From NCBI RefSeq assembly GCF_009664085.1, contig NZ_CP039268.1:1721501-1785500 (forward strand): 64,000 bases of DNA. Reading direction: 5' to 3'. Below the pieces are notes generated by a model. That model did no database searches and was not told the DNA's origin. It saw only the letters and a list, made by a program, of their open reading frames with translations. Numbering within the stretch: position 1 is the first letter of the stretch; the number at the start of each line of letters is the position of its first letter. Source of the DNA: Thermochromatium tepidum ATCC 43061. GTDB taxonomy: Bacteria; Pseudomonadota; Gammaproteobacteria; Chromatiales; Chromatiaceae. This document shows, piece after piece, positions 35,433 through 44,789 of the stretch. The position numbers and the translations under genes were made by a program.

Positions 35433-37606
35433 GGCGCAGTCGATCCCAGGGTCTCCGTGGCCGGTGGCGACCTGAGCAGTTCCAGATCCTGGAGCTCGGC
35501 GACCCGTTCGGGCGGATAGCCGAGGCGCTCGAAGTCCAGGAGGCCATTGGGCGCGTGACAATCGACACAGTCATGGCCCTTGCGCTGGATGCCGTGGTTG
35601 ACCATGAGCGTGCCCATCTGGCGCATCCAATGCGGCTCGACATTGACGAGCCGGTCCTCGACGAGCGGATAGATCGTCTTCCAGCCGCCGCTCACACCAA
35701 AATAGGCCATGAACTCATCCATCATGTAACGCTTGAATGGCTCCTGGTACATGCGCCGGACGATCGGATCCTGGATCGCACGCTTGACGGCGGCCTGGGT
35801 GTCGCCGGTCTCGTAATAGACGTTGTAGTCGAAGGGCAGGATCATGGCCCCAAATGGCCCCTGGTTGGACATGTCCTCGTACATCATGGCGTTGAAGGGC
35901 TTGAACGGATAGATCCGACTCTTCCCTTCGTTCATGACCGCGCGCAGATTGGTCTGGATCATGGCCCGGCGCCGTTCGAGCTGCTCGGGCGTAAGCTGCG
36001 ACAAAGGATCGGTCGCCATTCGGACATAGCGCTCGACCTCGATGTCGGGATACCGCTCCTTGAGCTCGATCGCCTTGGCGCGCACGGCGGCGATGACCTC
36101 GGGATCGGTGATCCGCGCCATCTGCTGCATCAGCGGATCATAGGTGTCGGTACCGTTCGGATTGTTGCCCAGGGCATTGGCCAGGAAGGTGCCATTGCCG
36201 TTGAACCAGAGATAGATCAAGCCCTTGCCCGGCTCGCCCGAGCGATAGACATCGGTCGGTTCCCAGATCCCCTCCTCCGGGTTCCAGGTCGGATGCACCC
36301 AGTCGCGCAGCACCACATTGTGGTCTTCCAGACGCGGGATATGGCAGGTCTCGCAGGCCAGACGCGCGATATGGCCGTTGAGCAACGCCTTGTCCTTGGA
36401 GTGGTTGTGCGGCGCGCGTGTGTGACAGGTCTCGCACGAGACCTCCTTGCCAGGGAGGTCGTTGGCGACCAGGTCCACCCCCATGCGCCCGCGCGGGATC
36501 TTATGACCCTCGGGACGATGGCAGTCGATGCACTGGATGCCGGCAGCGGCGTGGGCGTCGTCTTGGGGACTGAAGGGATTGCCGCGCTTGGCGCCATGAT
36601 GCAGGATGCGCTGGTGCTGGTAGCCGAGTGCCTGGGCCGCGGCATTGTGCACATAGGCATCGCCGCCCATGTTGTGCTGGTGACAGCGCAGACAATTCTC
36701 GGTGCGGATCGGGCCGACGCTGAGTGCGGCGCGCAGACTGCGATCCTGATCCCAGCGCAACCCGTACTGATCCTGGATGACGATGCGCCGGTTCAGGTCA
36801 TAGTCGGCGGCGTGACAGATCAGACAGTCGATCCCCTCCTTCGCCAGGCTCGGCACATCGCCGATCGGCATCATCTTCTCGGTCGCGGGCTGATAGTTGC
36901 CACCGATGTGACACTGACCGCAGCCCTCACTGCGCAACACCACTTCGCCCTTGGCATGCTCTGGACGGCTCGCAACCAGGGCCGCCCAGCCGGTCCAGGT
37001 GAAGCTCCCCGGGATCCCGCAGGCGCGGTCGATCTTGCCCACCGGGATCTTGTGCGGGCCGGCGTTTACCTGACGTCCGTCGTAGCCATAGGTCGAGAAG
37101 CCCCCTGAGGCACTCTGAAACTTGAAGTGAACCGAATTGACCAGGTCGTCAAGGGTATCGACGGTCGAGCGGGTACCGTCGGCATGCTCGACCTCGATGG
37201 TGGCGTGACAGGTCAGACAGGTCTTGGGGCCTTCGTACTGACGGATGCCGGCCTTGCGGAAATACTCGATGTGGCGCGGTTGGCTGTCGCGGATGAAGGA
37301 CGCGGTATTCATCAGCATCTCGATCTTGACCTGACGCGCGAAGGGGTCCTGATCGGCGGACACGATCGACTCGGCCTTGCGTCGACGCGCCTCCTCGCTC
37401 AGCGACCAGGCTAAGGACTCGAATTCGGCCTCCGTCACCCGCCGGCTGCTCTCATAGGTCAGGGGCGCATTGGTCTTGCCGACATAGGTCTCGAACAACA
37501 CCGGATAGAGAACGCGATAGGCCAGCGCCAGGACGACGAGCACGCCGGCGCCAAGGATCAGGCGGCCTTGGGTCTTGGGGTCGAGCAGTCGGGCAATGGG
37601 GTTCAT
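35429..37606 (-). CDS. Membrane-anchored octahaem cytochrome c
   Basis: A 725-residue cytochrome with eight CXXCH haem sites: CLTCH, CGQCH, CLICH, CLRCH, CIDCH, CETCH, CETCH and CVDCH. Seven lie between about residues 130 and 410, and one is near the C-terminus (about 690). An N-terminal helix (LILGAGVLVVLALAYRVLYP) should anchor it with the bulk in the periplasm. The roughly 270-residue stretch between haems 7 and 8 has no CXXCH and could hold a catalytic or binding site. It overlaps the b561-like gene by 4 bases. It could be a reductase or an electron conduit; no substrate can be assigned. Confidence 0.9.
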   Translation of the reverse strand: MNPIARLLDPKTQGRLILGAGVLVVLALAYRVLYPVLFETYVGKTNAPLTYESSRRVTEAEFESLAWSLSEEARRRKAESIVSADQDPFARQVKIEMLMNTASFIRDSQPRHIEYFRKAGIRQYEGPKTCLTCHATIEVEHADGTRSTVDTLDDLVNSVHFKFQSASGGFSTYGYDGRQVNAGPHKIPVGKIDRACGIPGSFTWTGWAALVASRPEHAKGEVVLRSEGCGQCHIGGNYQPATEKMMPIGDVPSLAKEGIDCLICHAADYDLNRRIVIQDQYGLRWDQDRSLRAALSVGPIRTENCLRCHQHNMGGDAYVHNAAAQALGYQHQRILHHGAKRGNPFSPQDDAHAAAGIQCIDCHRPEGHKIPRGRMGVDLVANDLPGKEVSCETCHTRAPHNHSKDKALLNGHIARLACETCHIPRLEDHNVVLRDWVHPTWNPEEGIWEPTDVYRSGEPGKGLIYLWFNGNGTFLANALGNNPNGTDTYDPLMQQMARITDPEVIAAVRAKAIELKERYPDIEVERYVRMATDPLSQLTPEQLERRRAMIQTNLRAVMNEGKSRIYPFKPFNAMMYEDMSNQGPFGAMILPFDYNVYYETGDTQAAVKRAIQDPIVRRMYQEPFKRYMMDEFMAYFGVSGGWKTIYPLVEDRLVNVEPHWMRQMGTLMVNHGIQRKGHDCVDCHAPNGLLDFERLGYPPERVAELQDLELLRSPPATETLGSTAP

Positions 37607-38250
37607 GATCTCGCCTCCTCAGTCGGGCTGGGGCTCGGTTCGCCCTCGCGATGCCAGCCGGTGATCATGGCGCGCAGATTGGTGGTGAGGGTCTCGCCCG
37701 TGGTGATGATGTACAGGTGGACGAGCAGGAACAGCACCAGGAGATAGGCCAGGGTCAGATGCCCCATGGCCACCAGCCACACGCTCGGCAGGCCCAAGAG
37801 CGTCTCAGGCAAGGCGACCGAGAACAGGAACGACCAACCGCTCAGGATCAAGAACGGCATCAAGGCGTACATCACGCCCAGATAGCTGAGCTGCTGGAGG
37901 GTGTTGAACTTCATCTCGGCGCTGACCTGGAAGGGATGCGGCGCATTGCGGAAGATCCCATAGCCGTAATAACGCGCCTGGGCAAACAACCGATCGAAGA
38001 GACCCGAGAGACGCACCCGGTAGTGCCGCCCATTCTCGGTGGTGAGGTTGCCGACCACAAAGCCGATCCAGCCCAGGGTCAGCAGGATGCCCGCCGTGTT
38101 ATGGACCGTGACCGCCAGATCGAACGGCATCAGCCAGCCGCCCCCAGCGAAGTGCATGCTGGCACCTGTGTACATCAGTACTAGGAACAGCAGCGCATTG
38201 ATCCAGTGCCAGGCACGAAGCCAGCGCGGATAGAGATAGAGGGCGATCAT
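37603..38250 (-). CDS. Cytochrome b561/HupC-like membrane protein
   Basis: A 215-residue integral membrane protein with four main hydrophobic segments. Histidines in them are likely haem b ligands: WLRAWHWINALLFLVLM (helix 1), FDLAVTVHNTAGILL (helix 2), and the last helix VLFLLVHLYIITTGET. It should pass electrons between the quinone pool and the periplasmic multihaem cytochromes. It overlaps the 7-haem gene before it and the 8-haem gene after it, each by 4 bases, so expression is translationally coupled. Confidence 0.9.
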   Translation of the reverse strand: MIALYLYPRWLRAWHWINALLFLVLMYTGASMHFAGGGWLMPFDLAVTVHNTAGILLTLGWIGFVVGNLTTENGRHYRVRLSGLFDRLFAQARYYGYGIFRNAPHPFQVSAEMKFNTLQQLSYLGVMYALMPFLILSGWSFLFSVALPETLLGLPSVWLVAMGHLTLAYLLVLFLLVHLYIITTGETLTTNLRAMITGWHREGEPSPSPTEEARS

Positions 38251-39206
38251 GGCCGATCCTCCTTTAGACGACGATAGGCGCGATAGCGGCCCCAGCCGTG
38301 CGCGATCAGCCCCAACAAGGTCAGACCGATCACGCCCAATCCCAGTGCGTCGAGCTGCGGACTACGGCTCATGCCGACGACATAGGCCTCATTGAAGACT
38401 GCCTTCGACAGCCAGCCCCCCCCTGCCAGATCGGTCTCGGAACGGTACCGATAAAGTCGCTGAAGCAGGCGCGGCTCCTTGGAGTGACAGTTGATGCAGT
38501 CGAAGTTGCTGTCTTTGGCAGCCAGGATCTGGTGTGAGACCGGACGGCTAGGATCGGTCAAGGGGGTATGACAGTCGAGACAGCGCACCGACCCCCAATG
38601 CTTATCGCGCTTCGGCAGCCACAGATGGGCGGTGCTGTACGGTTCGCGGATCTTGGTATGACAGGAGAGACAGAGCTGATTGTCTTTCTGCACGATCGCG
38701 GCCAGCGGCTGCCCGACCTCGGAGTGACGGAACACATGGGGGTCGTGACAGCGATGGCAGTCGAATCCCGCGGCCTTGGGTGAATCCGAGGTGGCGTGGA
38801 TGCTTGAGGCGAACTCCTCGGCGATGGTCTCGAAGGTGTAGTGGCGTTTGTCGGCCTTGTGGAGCTCCTTGTGGCAGCCGACGCAGTCGAGCCGCTGCCC
38901 GCGCACCGACTCCGGATGCGGATACTGGCCGAAGTCGCCTTCATGACAATCGACGCACTGGAGCTCGCCATGTGCCGAGTGCTCGAATTGCCGAGCATCG
39001 ACGTGCAGGTCGAGGATGTCGCCGGTGCCTGGGTCGCGATAGCCAAGCGTCTCCATGTGATGACAGCGCAGACAATCGGCGTTGTCGGTGCCTAACCGGC
39101 CCTGGATGGCGGCCTCGGTTAGGGGCGAACCGAGAAACAGGCCCATCAGGAGCAGGGCCTGGGCCAGCCGGCCGCCGGCCCTCATTGAGATATCTCGATC
39201 GTTCAT
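38247..39206 (-). CDS. Heptahaem cytochrome c with C-terminal membrane helix
   Basis: A 319-residue periplasmic cytochrome. A signal sequence (LAQALLLMGLFLGSPLTEA) is followed by seven CXXCH sites: CLRCH, CVDCH, CVGCH, CHRCH, CLSCH, CLDCH and CINCH. A C-terminal helix (LGLGVIGLTLLGLIAHGW) would hold it in the membrane. The start at MNDRDIS was chosen because the signal follows; MRAGG seven codons later is possible. It is the first gene of a four-gene operon divergent from the hydrogenase. Its place suggests it takes or gives electrons together with the b561-like subunit. Confidence 0.9.
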   Translation of the reverse strand: MNDRDISMRAGGRLAQALLLMGLFLGSPLTEAAIQGRLGTDNADCLRCHHMETLGYRDPGTGDILDLHVDARQFEHSAHGELQCVDCHEGDFGQYPHPESVRGQRLDCVGCHKELHKADKRHYTFETIAEEFASSIHATSDSPKAAGFDCHRCHDPHVFRHSEVGQPLAAIVQKDNQLCLSCHTKIREPYSTAHLWLPKRDKHWGSVRCLDCHTPLTDPSRPVSHQILAAKDSNFDCINCHSKEPRLLQRLYRYRSETDLAGGGWLSKAVFNEAYVVGMSRSPQLDALGLGVIGLTLLGLIAHGWGRYRAYRRLKEDRP

Positions 39207-39643
39207 CACTGGGTCGCCCCCATTCGCGTGGTCTGTGCCCTTCTTTGCCTCTGTCCCCAAGTTTAACACCTTGCAATTGGCCGCTGCCGATACCTCGGGC
39301 ACCAGATTTGCGTCGCCAGCAAGGGGTGTTCACTTGCTCCAGATCAATCTTTCAGTCGATCGGGTTGGACAACTGGCCAAACCAGGTCTATAAGATTATT
39401 TGAGTATAGGAATATAAGCTGATTTTTATAAATCCTGGATCAAGCCAAATGATTGAATCATCGTGCGATCGCTAAGGTTTGGCCAATTTGGGCGACTGAT
39501 CCTGCGCCGAAACGCGGACCAACAGGGATGACAATTCGCACTGCCATCGTCTTTTTGACTGTTTAAGGGCGAGTGGAGACGGATCCCGCGAGTGCCGCTC
39601 GGCCTGGTCCCTGAAGAGATAAAGCTGTCATTGGGGGCTCGAT
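39207..39643. promoter_or_regulatory. Divergent intergenic region between cytochrome and hydrogenase operons
   Basis: About 440 bases with no supported gene. It is locally AT-rich at 39390-39440, as expected for promoters. A perfect 13-base palindrome ATGATTGAATCAT (39449-39461) lies near the middle and could be an operator. It does not have the TTGAT-N4-ATCAA spacing of FNR. I found no convincing sigma-54 -24/-12 pair and no clear sigma-70 pair. Confidence 0.5.
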
Positions 39644-40867
39644 ATGCAAGACCTAGCCGGTGATCCAGACCCGATCGAGATCGGACCGCGTCTGTCTGAT
39701 CAGCTCGAATTACACGGCATCAGCCGCCGTGGTTTCATCCAATTTGCACTCGGCCTCACGGCGGCGATGGGCCTGCCGTTCGGGATGGCGGGCCGGGTAC
39801 TGGCCGCCATCGAGGAGACCCAGGGCCGACCGGCGGTGATCTGGCTGCACTTCCAGGAATGCACCGGCTGCACCGAGTCGCTGCTGCGTGCCACCCATCC
39901 GACGGTCGAGTCCCTGATCCTGGACCTGATCTCGCTCGACTATTCCGAGACCCTGCTCGCCGCCGCCGGTCGTCAGGCCGAGCAGGCGCTGGCCGAGTCC
40001 ATCGCACGCAACCAGAGGCGCTTCATCCTGGTCGTCGAGGGCTCGGTACCGATGCGCGATGGCGGGATCTATTGCAAGGTCGCACGCAAAACGCCGCAAC
40101 AGATGCTGCATGAGATCGCGCCCCAGGCAGCGGCGGTGGTCGCCATCGGTTCCTGTGCCTCCTGGGGCGGGGTGCAGAGCGCCGCGCCCAATCCGACCGA
40201 GGCCGTGGGCATCCCCGAGGCGTTCGCGCGCGAGGGCATCACCCGCGCCGATGGCGCCGCCCTCCCCGTCATCACCCTGCCCGGTTGTCCGGCCTCGCCC
40301 TACAACCTGCTCTCGACCGTTCTCTACTACCTAACCCTTCAGAAGCTACCCGCACTCGATGCCAAGGGCCGACCGCTGTTCGCCTATGGTCGGCTGATCC
40401 ACGACCACTGCGAACGCCGACCGCACTTTGACGCCGGACGCTTCGCCGAGCAGTTCGGCGATGAGGGCCATCGCCAGGGCTGGTGTCTCTACAAGCTCGG
40501 CTGCAAGGGGCCAGAGACCCACGCCAACTGTCCGGCCATCGAGTTCGGCGACGTGGGCGGCAACACCTGGCCAGTGGGGATTGGGCATCCCTGCTTCGGT
40601 TGCACCGAACAGGGCGTGGGCTTCCACAAGGCGCTGCACGAGCAGGCCGAGGTCGAGTCGGTGGCGCCGCCGGCCCTCTTCCCCGACGTATTCGCGGAGC
40701 ATCCGGGCGGGGCCACGCTCGCCAGTGCGGCCCTGGCCGGGGCCATTGGGGGCGGGGCCTTGGTCTATGCCGTGGGCGCGGGACAGAGGCTCAGGGCGGC
40801 GGAGGCCGCGGAGGCGGCCAGGTCGAGCGCTGTGGATCAACCCAAAACCGAGTCAGAACCGAGGTGA
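39644..40867 (+). CDS. hybO: [NiFe] hydrogenase small subunit, Hyb type
   Basis: Carries the iron-sulfur relay that takes electrons from the NiFe site. The Tat motif SRRGFIQFALG is near residue 28. Cluster cysteines appear in ECTGCTESLLR (proximal), GSCASWGG, PGCPASPYN, HDHCERR, LGCKGPETHANC and HPCFGCTEQ. A C-terminal hydrophobic segment (LAGAIGGGALVYAVG) anchors it to the periplasmic face, as in HybO. The N-terminal region before the Tat motif is somewhat longer than usual. First gene of hybOABCD; the next gene starts 3 bases after its stop. Confidence 0.94.
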   Translation: MQDLAGDPDPIEIGPRLSDQLELHGISRRGFIQFALGLTAAMGLPFGMAGRVLAAIEETQGRPAVIWLHFQECTGCTESLLRATHPTVESLILDLISLDYSETLLAAAGRQAEQALAESIARNQRRFILVVEGSVPMRDGGIYCKVARKTPQQMLHEIAPQAAAVVAIGSCASWGGVQSAAPNPTEAVGIPEAFAREGITRADGAALPVITLPGCPASPYNLLSTVLYYLTLQKLPALDAKGRPLFAYGRLIHDHCERRPHFDAGRFAEQFGDEGHRQGWCLYKLGCKGPETHANCPAIEFGDVGGNTWPVGIGHPCFGCTEQGVGFHKALHEQAEVESVAPPALFPDVFAEHPGGATLASAALAGAIGGGALVYAVGAGQRLRAAEAAEAARSSAVDQPKTESEPR

Positions 40868-40870
40868 GTG

Positions 40871-41893
40871 ATGAACATCGATCGGCGTGATTTCCTCAAG
40901 GTCGCGCTCGCCGGTGCGACCACGGCCCTGACCGCGGGCAGTGCCGTGGCGCGTCCGCCCAGGGAGCTACCGCCGGACGCGGTCGGCATCCTCTATGACG
41001 CCACGCTCTGCATCGGCTGTAAGGCGTGCGAGGTCGCTTGTAAGACCACCAACGCCCTGCCGAGGGAGACGGATCCGGCGCTCGAACAGGCCAAGGGCGT
41101 ACAGGACATCTGGGATGCCAGCCGCGATCTCGACAGCCGCACCCTGAACAAGATCAAGGCCTATGCCCAGGGTACGGCGGCGGTCAAGGATCGCGACCAC
41201 GACGGCTACAGCTTCATCAAGCGCGCCTGCATGCACTGTGTGGATCCGAATTGCGTCTCGGCCTGTCCGGTGCGGGCGCTGACCAAGGATCCGGTCACGG
41301 GCATCGTCGGCTACAACCCGGACGCCTGTATCGGGTGCAGGTACTGTCAGCTCGCCTGCCCCTTCAACATCCCCAAGTTCCAGTACGACAAGCCCTTCCC
41401 CAGGATCGTCAAGTGCGAGATGTGCCGGCACCTCCAGGCCAAGGGCGAGATCCCGGCCTGTTGCGCGGCCTGCCCGACCGGGGCCAGTCTGTTCGGGCGG
41501 GTCTCGGATCTGCTGGAGGAAGGCCACCGGCGCCTGAGCTTCAAACCGGGCGAACACCAGGACTATCCCATCCACAGCCTGGATTCGGGTAAAGGGCGCA
41601 GCGCCGAGGTGCGCGGCTATTATCCGCATCTCTATGGTGAGACCGAGACCGGCGGCACCCAATGCCTGCTGCTGGCGGGCGTACCCTTCGAGAACCTGGG
41701 GCTTCCGCCCTTGGGGCCAGAGTCGAGCGCCCGGCTGTCCGAGACCATCCAGCACAGCCTCTATCAGGGTCTGGTAGCCCCGACCCTGCTGCTCGGCGGA
41801 CTGGTCTATACCGTCTATCGGCGCACCGAGGCCGAGCGACACGACGACCCAGGGGCGCCTACCGCTATCAAAGAGGAGCGCCGCCATGACTGA
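40871..41893 (+). CDS. hybA: Hydrogenase-2 type ferredoxin subunit HybA
   Basis: A 340-residue periplasmic four-cluster ferredoxin with Tat motif DRRDFLKVALAG. Cysteine groups are CIGCKACEVACK, CMHCVDPNCVSACP, CIGCRYCQLACP, and CEMCRHL...CCAACPTG. A C-terminal membrane helix (LVAPTLLLGGLVYTVY) is present, as in HybA. It passes electrons from HybO to HybB. The ATG is preferred; a GTG directly before it is possible. It overlaps hybB by 8 bases. Confidence 0.95.
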   Translation: MNIDRRDFLKVALAGATTALTAGSAVARPPRELPPDAVGILYDATLCIGCKACEVACKTTNALPRETDPALEQAKGVQDIWDASRDLDSRTLNKIKAYAQGTAAVKDRDHDGYSFIKRACMHCVDPNCVSACPVRALTKDPVTGIVGYNPDACIGCRYCQLACPFNIPKFQYDKPFPRIVKCEMCRHLQAKGEIPACCAACPTGASLFGRVSDLLEEGHRRLSFKPGEHQDYPIHSLDSGKGRSAEVRGYYPHLYGETETGGTQCLLLAGVPFENLGLPPLGPESSARLSETIQHSLYQGLVAPTLLLGGLVYTVYRRTEAERHDDPGAPTAIKEERRHD

Positions 41894-43088
41894 GGTCTAT
41901 CGTCCGCTTGGCGGGCGGTTGCTCACCCGCGAGTTCTATTTCCTCGGGGTCATCGTCCTGATCGGCGCCTATTTCACCCTGCGTCGTTTCCTCTTCGGCA
42001 TCGGCGCCGTCTCCAACCTGAGCGACGGCTTCCCCTGGGGCATCTGGATCACCTATGACGTGGTGACAGGCACGGCGATCGCCTGCGGCGGCTATGCCAT
42101 GGCGCTCCTGGTCTATCTCTTCAATCGCGGCCAGTTCCACCCCATGATCCGGGCCGCGCTCCTGACCAGCGTCTTTGGCTACACCCTGGCCGGGGCCTCG
42201 ATCATCGTCGATGTCGGGCGCTACTGGCAGCTCTACAACGTCTTCTTGCCCCAGTACATGAACCTCAACTCGGTGATGCTGGAGGTCGCGCTGTGCGTGA
42301 CCCTCTACACCCTGGTGCTCTGGATCGAGTTCTCGCCCGCGATCCTGGAGGCGATGAGGGCCAAGCGCGCGCTACGCCTGGTGCGTCATGGGCTGTTCTT
42401 CTTCATCGGTCTGGGCATCCTGCTGCCAACCATGCATCAGTCCTCGCTCGGCTCGCTGCTGATCATCGCTGGGCACAAAGTCCACCCGCTGTGGCAGACG
42501 CCGATCATCCCGTTGCTGTTTTTGATCACGGCGATCGCGATGGGCTACGGCATGGTGGTGTTCGAGTCGCTCTATGCGGCGGTCCATCTGGGGCGACGGC
42601 TGGAGACGGATCTGGTATCGCGGGTCGCGGCCGTCATCCCCTGGCTGCTGATCGCCTATCTGGTGATCCGGCTCGGCGAGCTGGCGCTCAGCGGTGACCT
42701 CGCCTATCTGGGGCGGCCGGGCCGCGAGCCCTGGCTGTTTGCGCTGGAGATGGTGCTCTTTCTCTATGCGACCCTGGTCCTGCTCGATCCCGAGCGACGC
42801 CGGCGCCCGACCCAGTTGTTCTGGAGCGCCCTGGCGGTGGTGCTGGCCGGGGCGCTCTATCGCTTCGATGCCTTCCTGATCGCCTATAACCCAGGTCCGG
42901 GTTGGCACTATTTCCCGGCGGTGGGCGAGATGATGATCACCCTGGCGATCGTCGCCTTCGAGGTCATGGCCTATCTGTTCTTCGTCAAGAAGACACCGAT
43001 CCTGGCCGTCGCACCCCAGACCGAGTCTACCCTGACCGCCCGGGCATCCTATCCAGAGCACACGACGATGAGAGGGGCTTCGGCATGA
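41886..43088 (+). CDS. hybB: NrfD/PsrC-family quinone-linked membrane subunit HybB
   Basis: A 400-residue protein with about ten membrane helices, starting FYFLGVIVLIGAYFTLRRFL. It includes DGFPWGIWITYDVVTG and the conserved MHQSSLGSLLIIAGHK typical of HybB/NrfD proteins. It takes electrons from HybA to (mena/ubi)quinone and may couple this to proton movement. It overlaps hybA before it and hybC after it (ATGA). Confidence 0.94.
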   Translation: MTEVYRPLGGRLLTREFYFLGVIVLIGAYFTLRRFLFGIGAVSNLSDGFPWGIWITYDVVTGTAIACGGYAMALLVYLFNRGQFHPMIRAALLTSVFGYTLAGASIIVDVGRYWQLYNVFLPQYMNLNSVMLEVALCVTLYTLVLWIEFSPAILEAMRAKRALRLVRHGLFFFIGLGILLPTMHQSSLGSLLIIAGHKVHPLWQTPIIPLLFLITAIAMGYGMVVFESLYAAVHLGRRLETDLVSRVAAVIPWLLIAYLVIRLGELALSGDLAYLGRPGREPWLFALEMVLFLYATLVLLDPERRRRPTQLFWSALAVVLAGALYRFDAFLIAYNPGPGWHYFPAVGEMMITLAIVAFEVMAYLFFVKKTPILAVAPQTESTLTARASYPEHTTMRGASA

Positions 43089-44788
43089 CCAGCACACGCA
43101 TCAGCGTCGATCCAGTCACGCGGATCGAGGGACATCTGCGCATCGACTGCGACATCCGGGACGGCAAGGTCGTCAATGCCTGGTCGAGCGGTCAGATGTG
43201 GCGCGGCATCGAGACCATCCTCACCGGACGCGACCCGCGCGACGCCTGGCTCTACACCCAGCGCATCTGCGGTGTCTGCACCACGGTGCATGCCATCGCC
43301 TCGGTGCGCGCGGTTGAGGACGCCCTGAACCTGGAGATCCCGCTCAACGCCCAGTTGATCCGCAATCTGATCATCGCTGCCCACGGCATCCACGATCATG
43401 TGGTGCACTTTTATCATCTCTCAGCGCTCGACTGGGTGGACCTGGTCTCGGCGCTCCAGGCCGATCCGAAGGCCACGGCGACCCTGGCCCAGGGCCTCTC
43501 GGACTGGCCAAACAACAACGCACGTCAGTTCGCCGCGGTCCAGGAACGGGTCAAGCGCCTGGTCGAGAGCGGCCAGCTCGGCATCTTCGCCCACGGCTAC
43601 TGGGGCCATCCGGCCATGAAGCTTCCGCCCGAGGCCAATCTGATGGCGGTCGCGCACTATCTGGAGGCCCTGGACTATCAGCGCAAATCCAACCAGATCA
43701 CCGCCATCCTGGGCGCGAAGACCCCGCATATCCAGAATCTGGCCGTCGGCGGGGTGGCCAACGCCATCAACCCAGACGACCAGGCCACCCTCAATCTGGA
43801 GCGGCTGGCCGCGATCCGCACCCTGATGGACGCACTGGGGGCCTTCGTGCGTCAGGTCTATCTACCGGATGTGATCGCGATCGCTGCGCTCTATGCCGAC
43901 TGGCTGCCCTATGGCGCGGGCGTCACGAACTATCTCTCGGTGCCCGACTTCCCGCGCGACACCAAGGGGACGGACTTCGCGATGCCGGGCGGCTATATCC
44001 CAGCGGGTGACCTGGCGCGCTTTCAACCGGTCAAGCAGTTCGGTGATCCCTTCTTCGAGCAGAATGTCAAGGAGAGCATCAAGCACAGCTGGTATCAGGG
44101 CGACTTCCCGCGCTCGCCCTATCAGGGCGAGACCCTGCCCGATTACACCGATTTTCAGGAAGACGGTGCCTATTCCTGGGTCAAGTCTCCGACCTTCCTC
44201 GACGAACCGGCCCAGGTCGGGCCGCTGGCCAATGTGCTGGCGATGGTTGCGGCGGGCCATCAGGGGACCATCGGCTATCTCAACGACGCCCTCGCACGGA
44301 TCGAGGCCATCGCCGGGACCCAGGTACCGATGAGCGCCCTGCACTCCTCGCTCGGGCGTCATCTGGCGCGCTGCATCCGCACCCAGGTGCTCTATGACAA
44401 TCTGGTCGAAAACTATGATGCGCTAGTCGCCAACATTGCACGCGGCGACTACACCAGCTTCAACCCGCCGGTCTTCCCCAAGGGCGAGCAGATGGGCTTC
44501 GGTTTCCATGAGGCACCGCGCGGGGTGCTCTCGCACTGGATCCTGATCGAGAACGGCAAGATCAAGAACTATCAGGCCGTGGTCCCCTCGACCTGGAACG
44601 CCGGGCCGCGCAATCAGAACGACGCGCTCGGTCCCTATGAGGCCGCCTTGCTCGGCAACCCGATCCTGGATGAGGAGCGTCCCTTGGAGGTGTTGCGCAC
44701 CGTCCATTCGTTCGACCCCTGTCTGGCGTGTGCGGTCCATCTGCACGACAACAAACGACGCGACAGCGTGCGGGTGCGGGCACTCTGA
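43085..44788 (+). CDS. hybC: [NiFe] hydrogenase large subunit
   Basis: Holds the NiFe(CN)2CO active site; oxidises H2 in the periplasm. A 567-residue protein, the size of E. coli HybC. Nickel ligands are RICGVCTTVHA at the N-terminus (L1) and DPCLACAVH near the C-terminus (L2). The tail after the histidine (LHDNKRRDSVRVRAL) is the peptide removed by the maturation protease. 'RIEGHLRIDCDIRDG' is the usual beginning. It overlaps hybB by 4 bases and hybD follows after 1 base. Confidence 0.97.
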   Translation: MTSTRISVDPVTRIEGHLRIDCDIRDGKVVNAWSSGQMWRGIETILTGRDPRDAWLYTQRICGVCTTVHAIASVRAVEDALNLEIPLNAQLIRNLIIAAHGIHDHVVHFYHLSALDWVDLVSALQADPKATATLAQGLSDWPNNNARQFAAVQERVKRLVESGQLGIFAHGYWGHPAMKLPPEANLMAVAHYLEALDYQRKSNQITAILGAKTPHIQNLAVGGVANAINPDDQATLNLERLAAIRTLMDALGAFVRQVYLPDVIAIAALYADWLPYGAGVTNYLSVPDFPRDTKGTDFAMPGGYIPAGDLARFQPVKQFGDPFFEQNVKESIKHSWYQGDFPRSPYQGETLPDYTDFQEDGAYSWVKSPTFLDEPAQVGPLANVLAMVAAGHQGTIGYLNDALARIEAIAGTQVPMSALHSSLGRHLARCIRTQVLYDNLVENYDALVANIARGDYTSFNPPVFPKGEQMGFGFHEAPRGVLSHWILIENGKIKNYQAVVPSTWNAGPRNQNDALGPYEAALLGNPILDEERPLEVLRTVHSFDPCLACAVHLHDNKRRDSVRVRAL

Positions 44789-44789
44789 G

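Noticed and set aside
35555-37108. A 517-residue plus-strand open frame
   Set aside because: It is antisense to the octahaem cytochrome gene with its eight CXXCH motifs; high GC keeps shadow frames open.
39449-39461. ATGATTGAATCAT as an FNR site for the hydrogenase
   Set aside because: The half-sites do not have the TTGAT-N4-ATCAA form; it is kept only as an unassigned palindrome.
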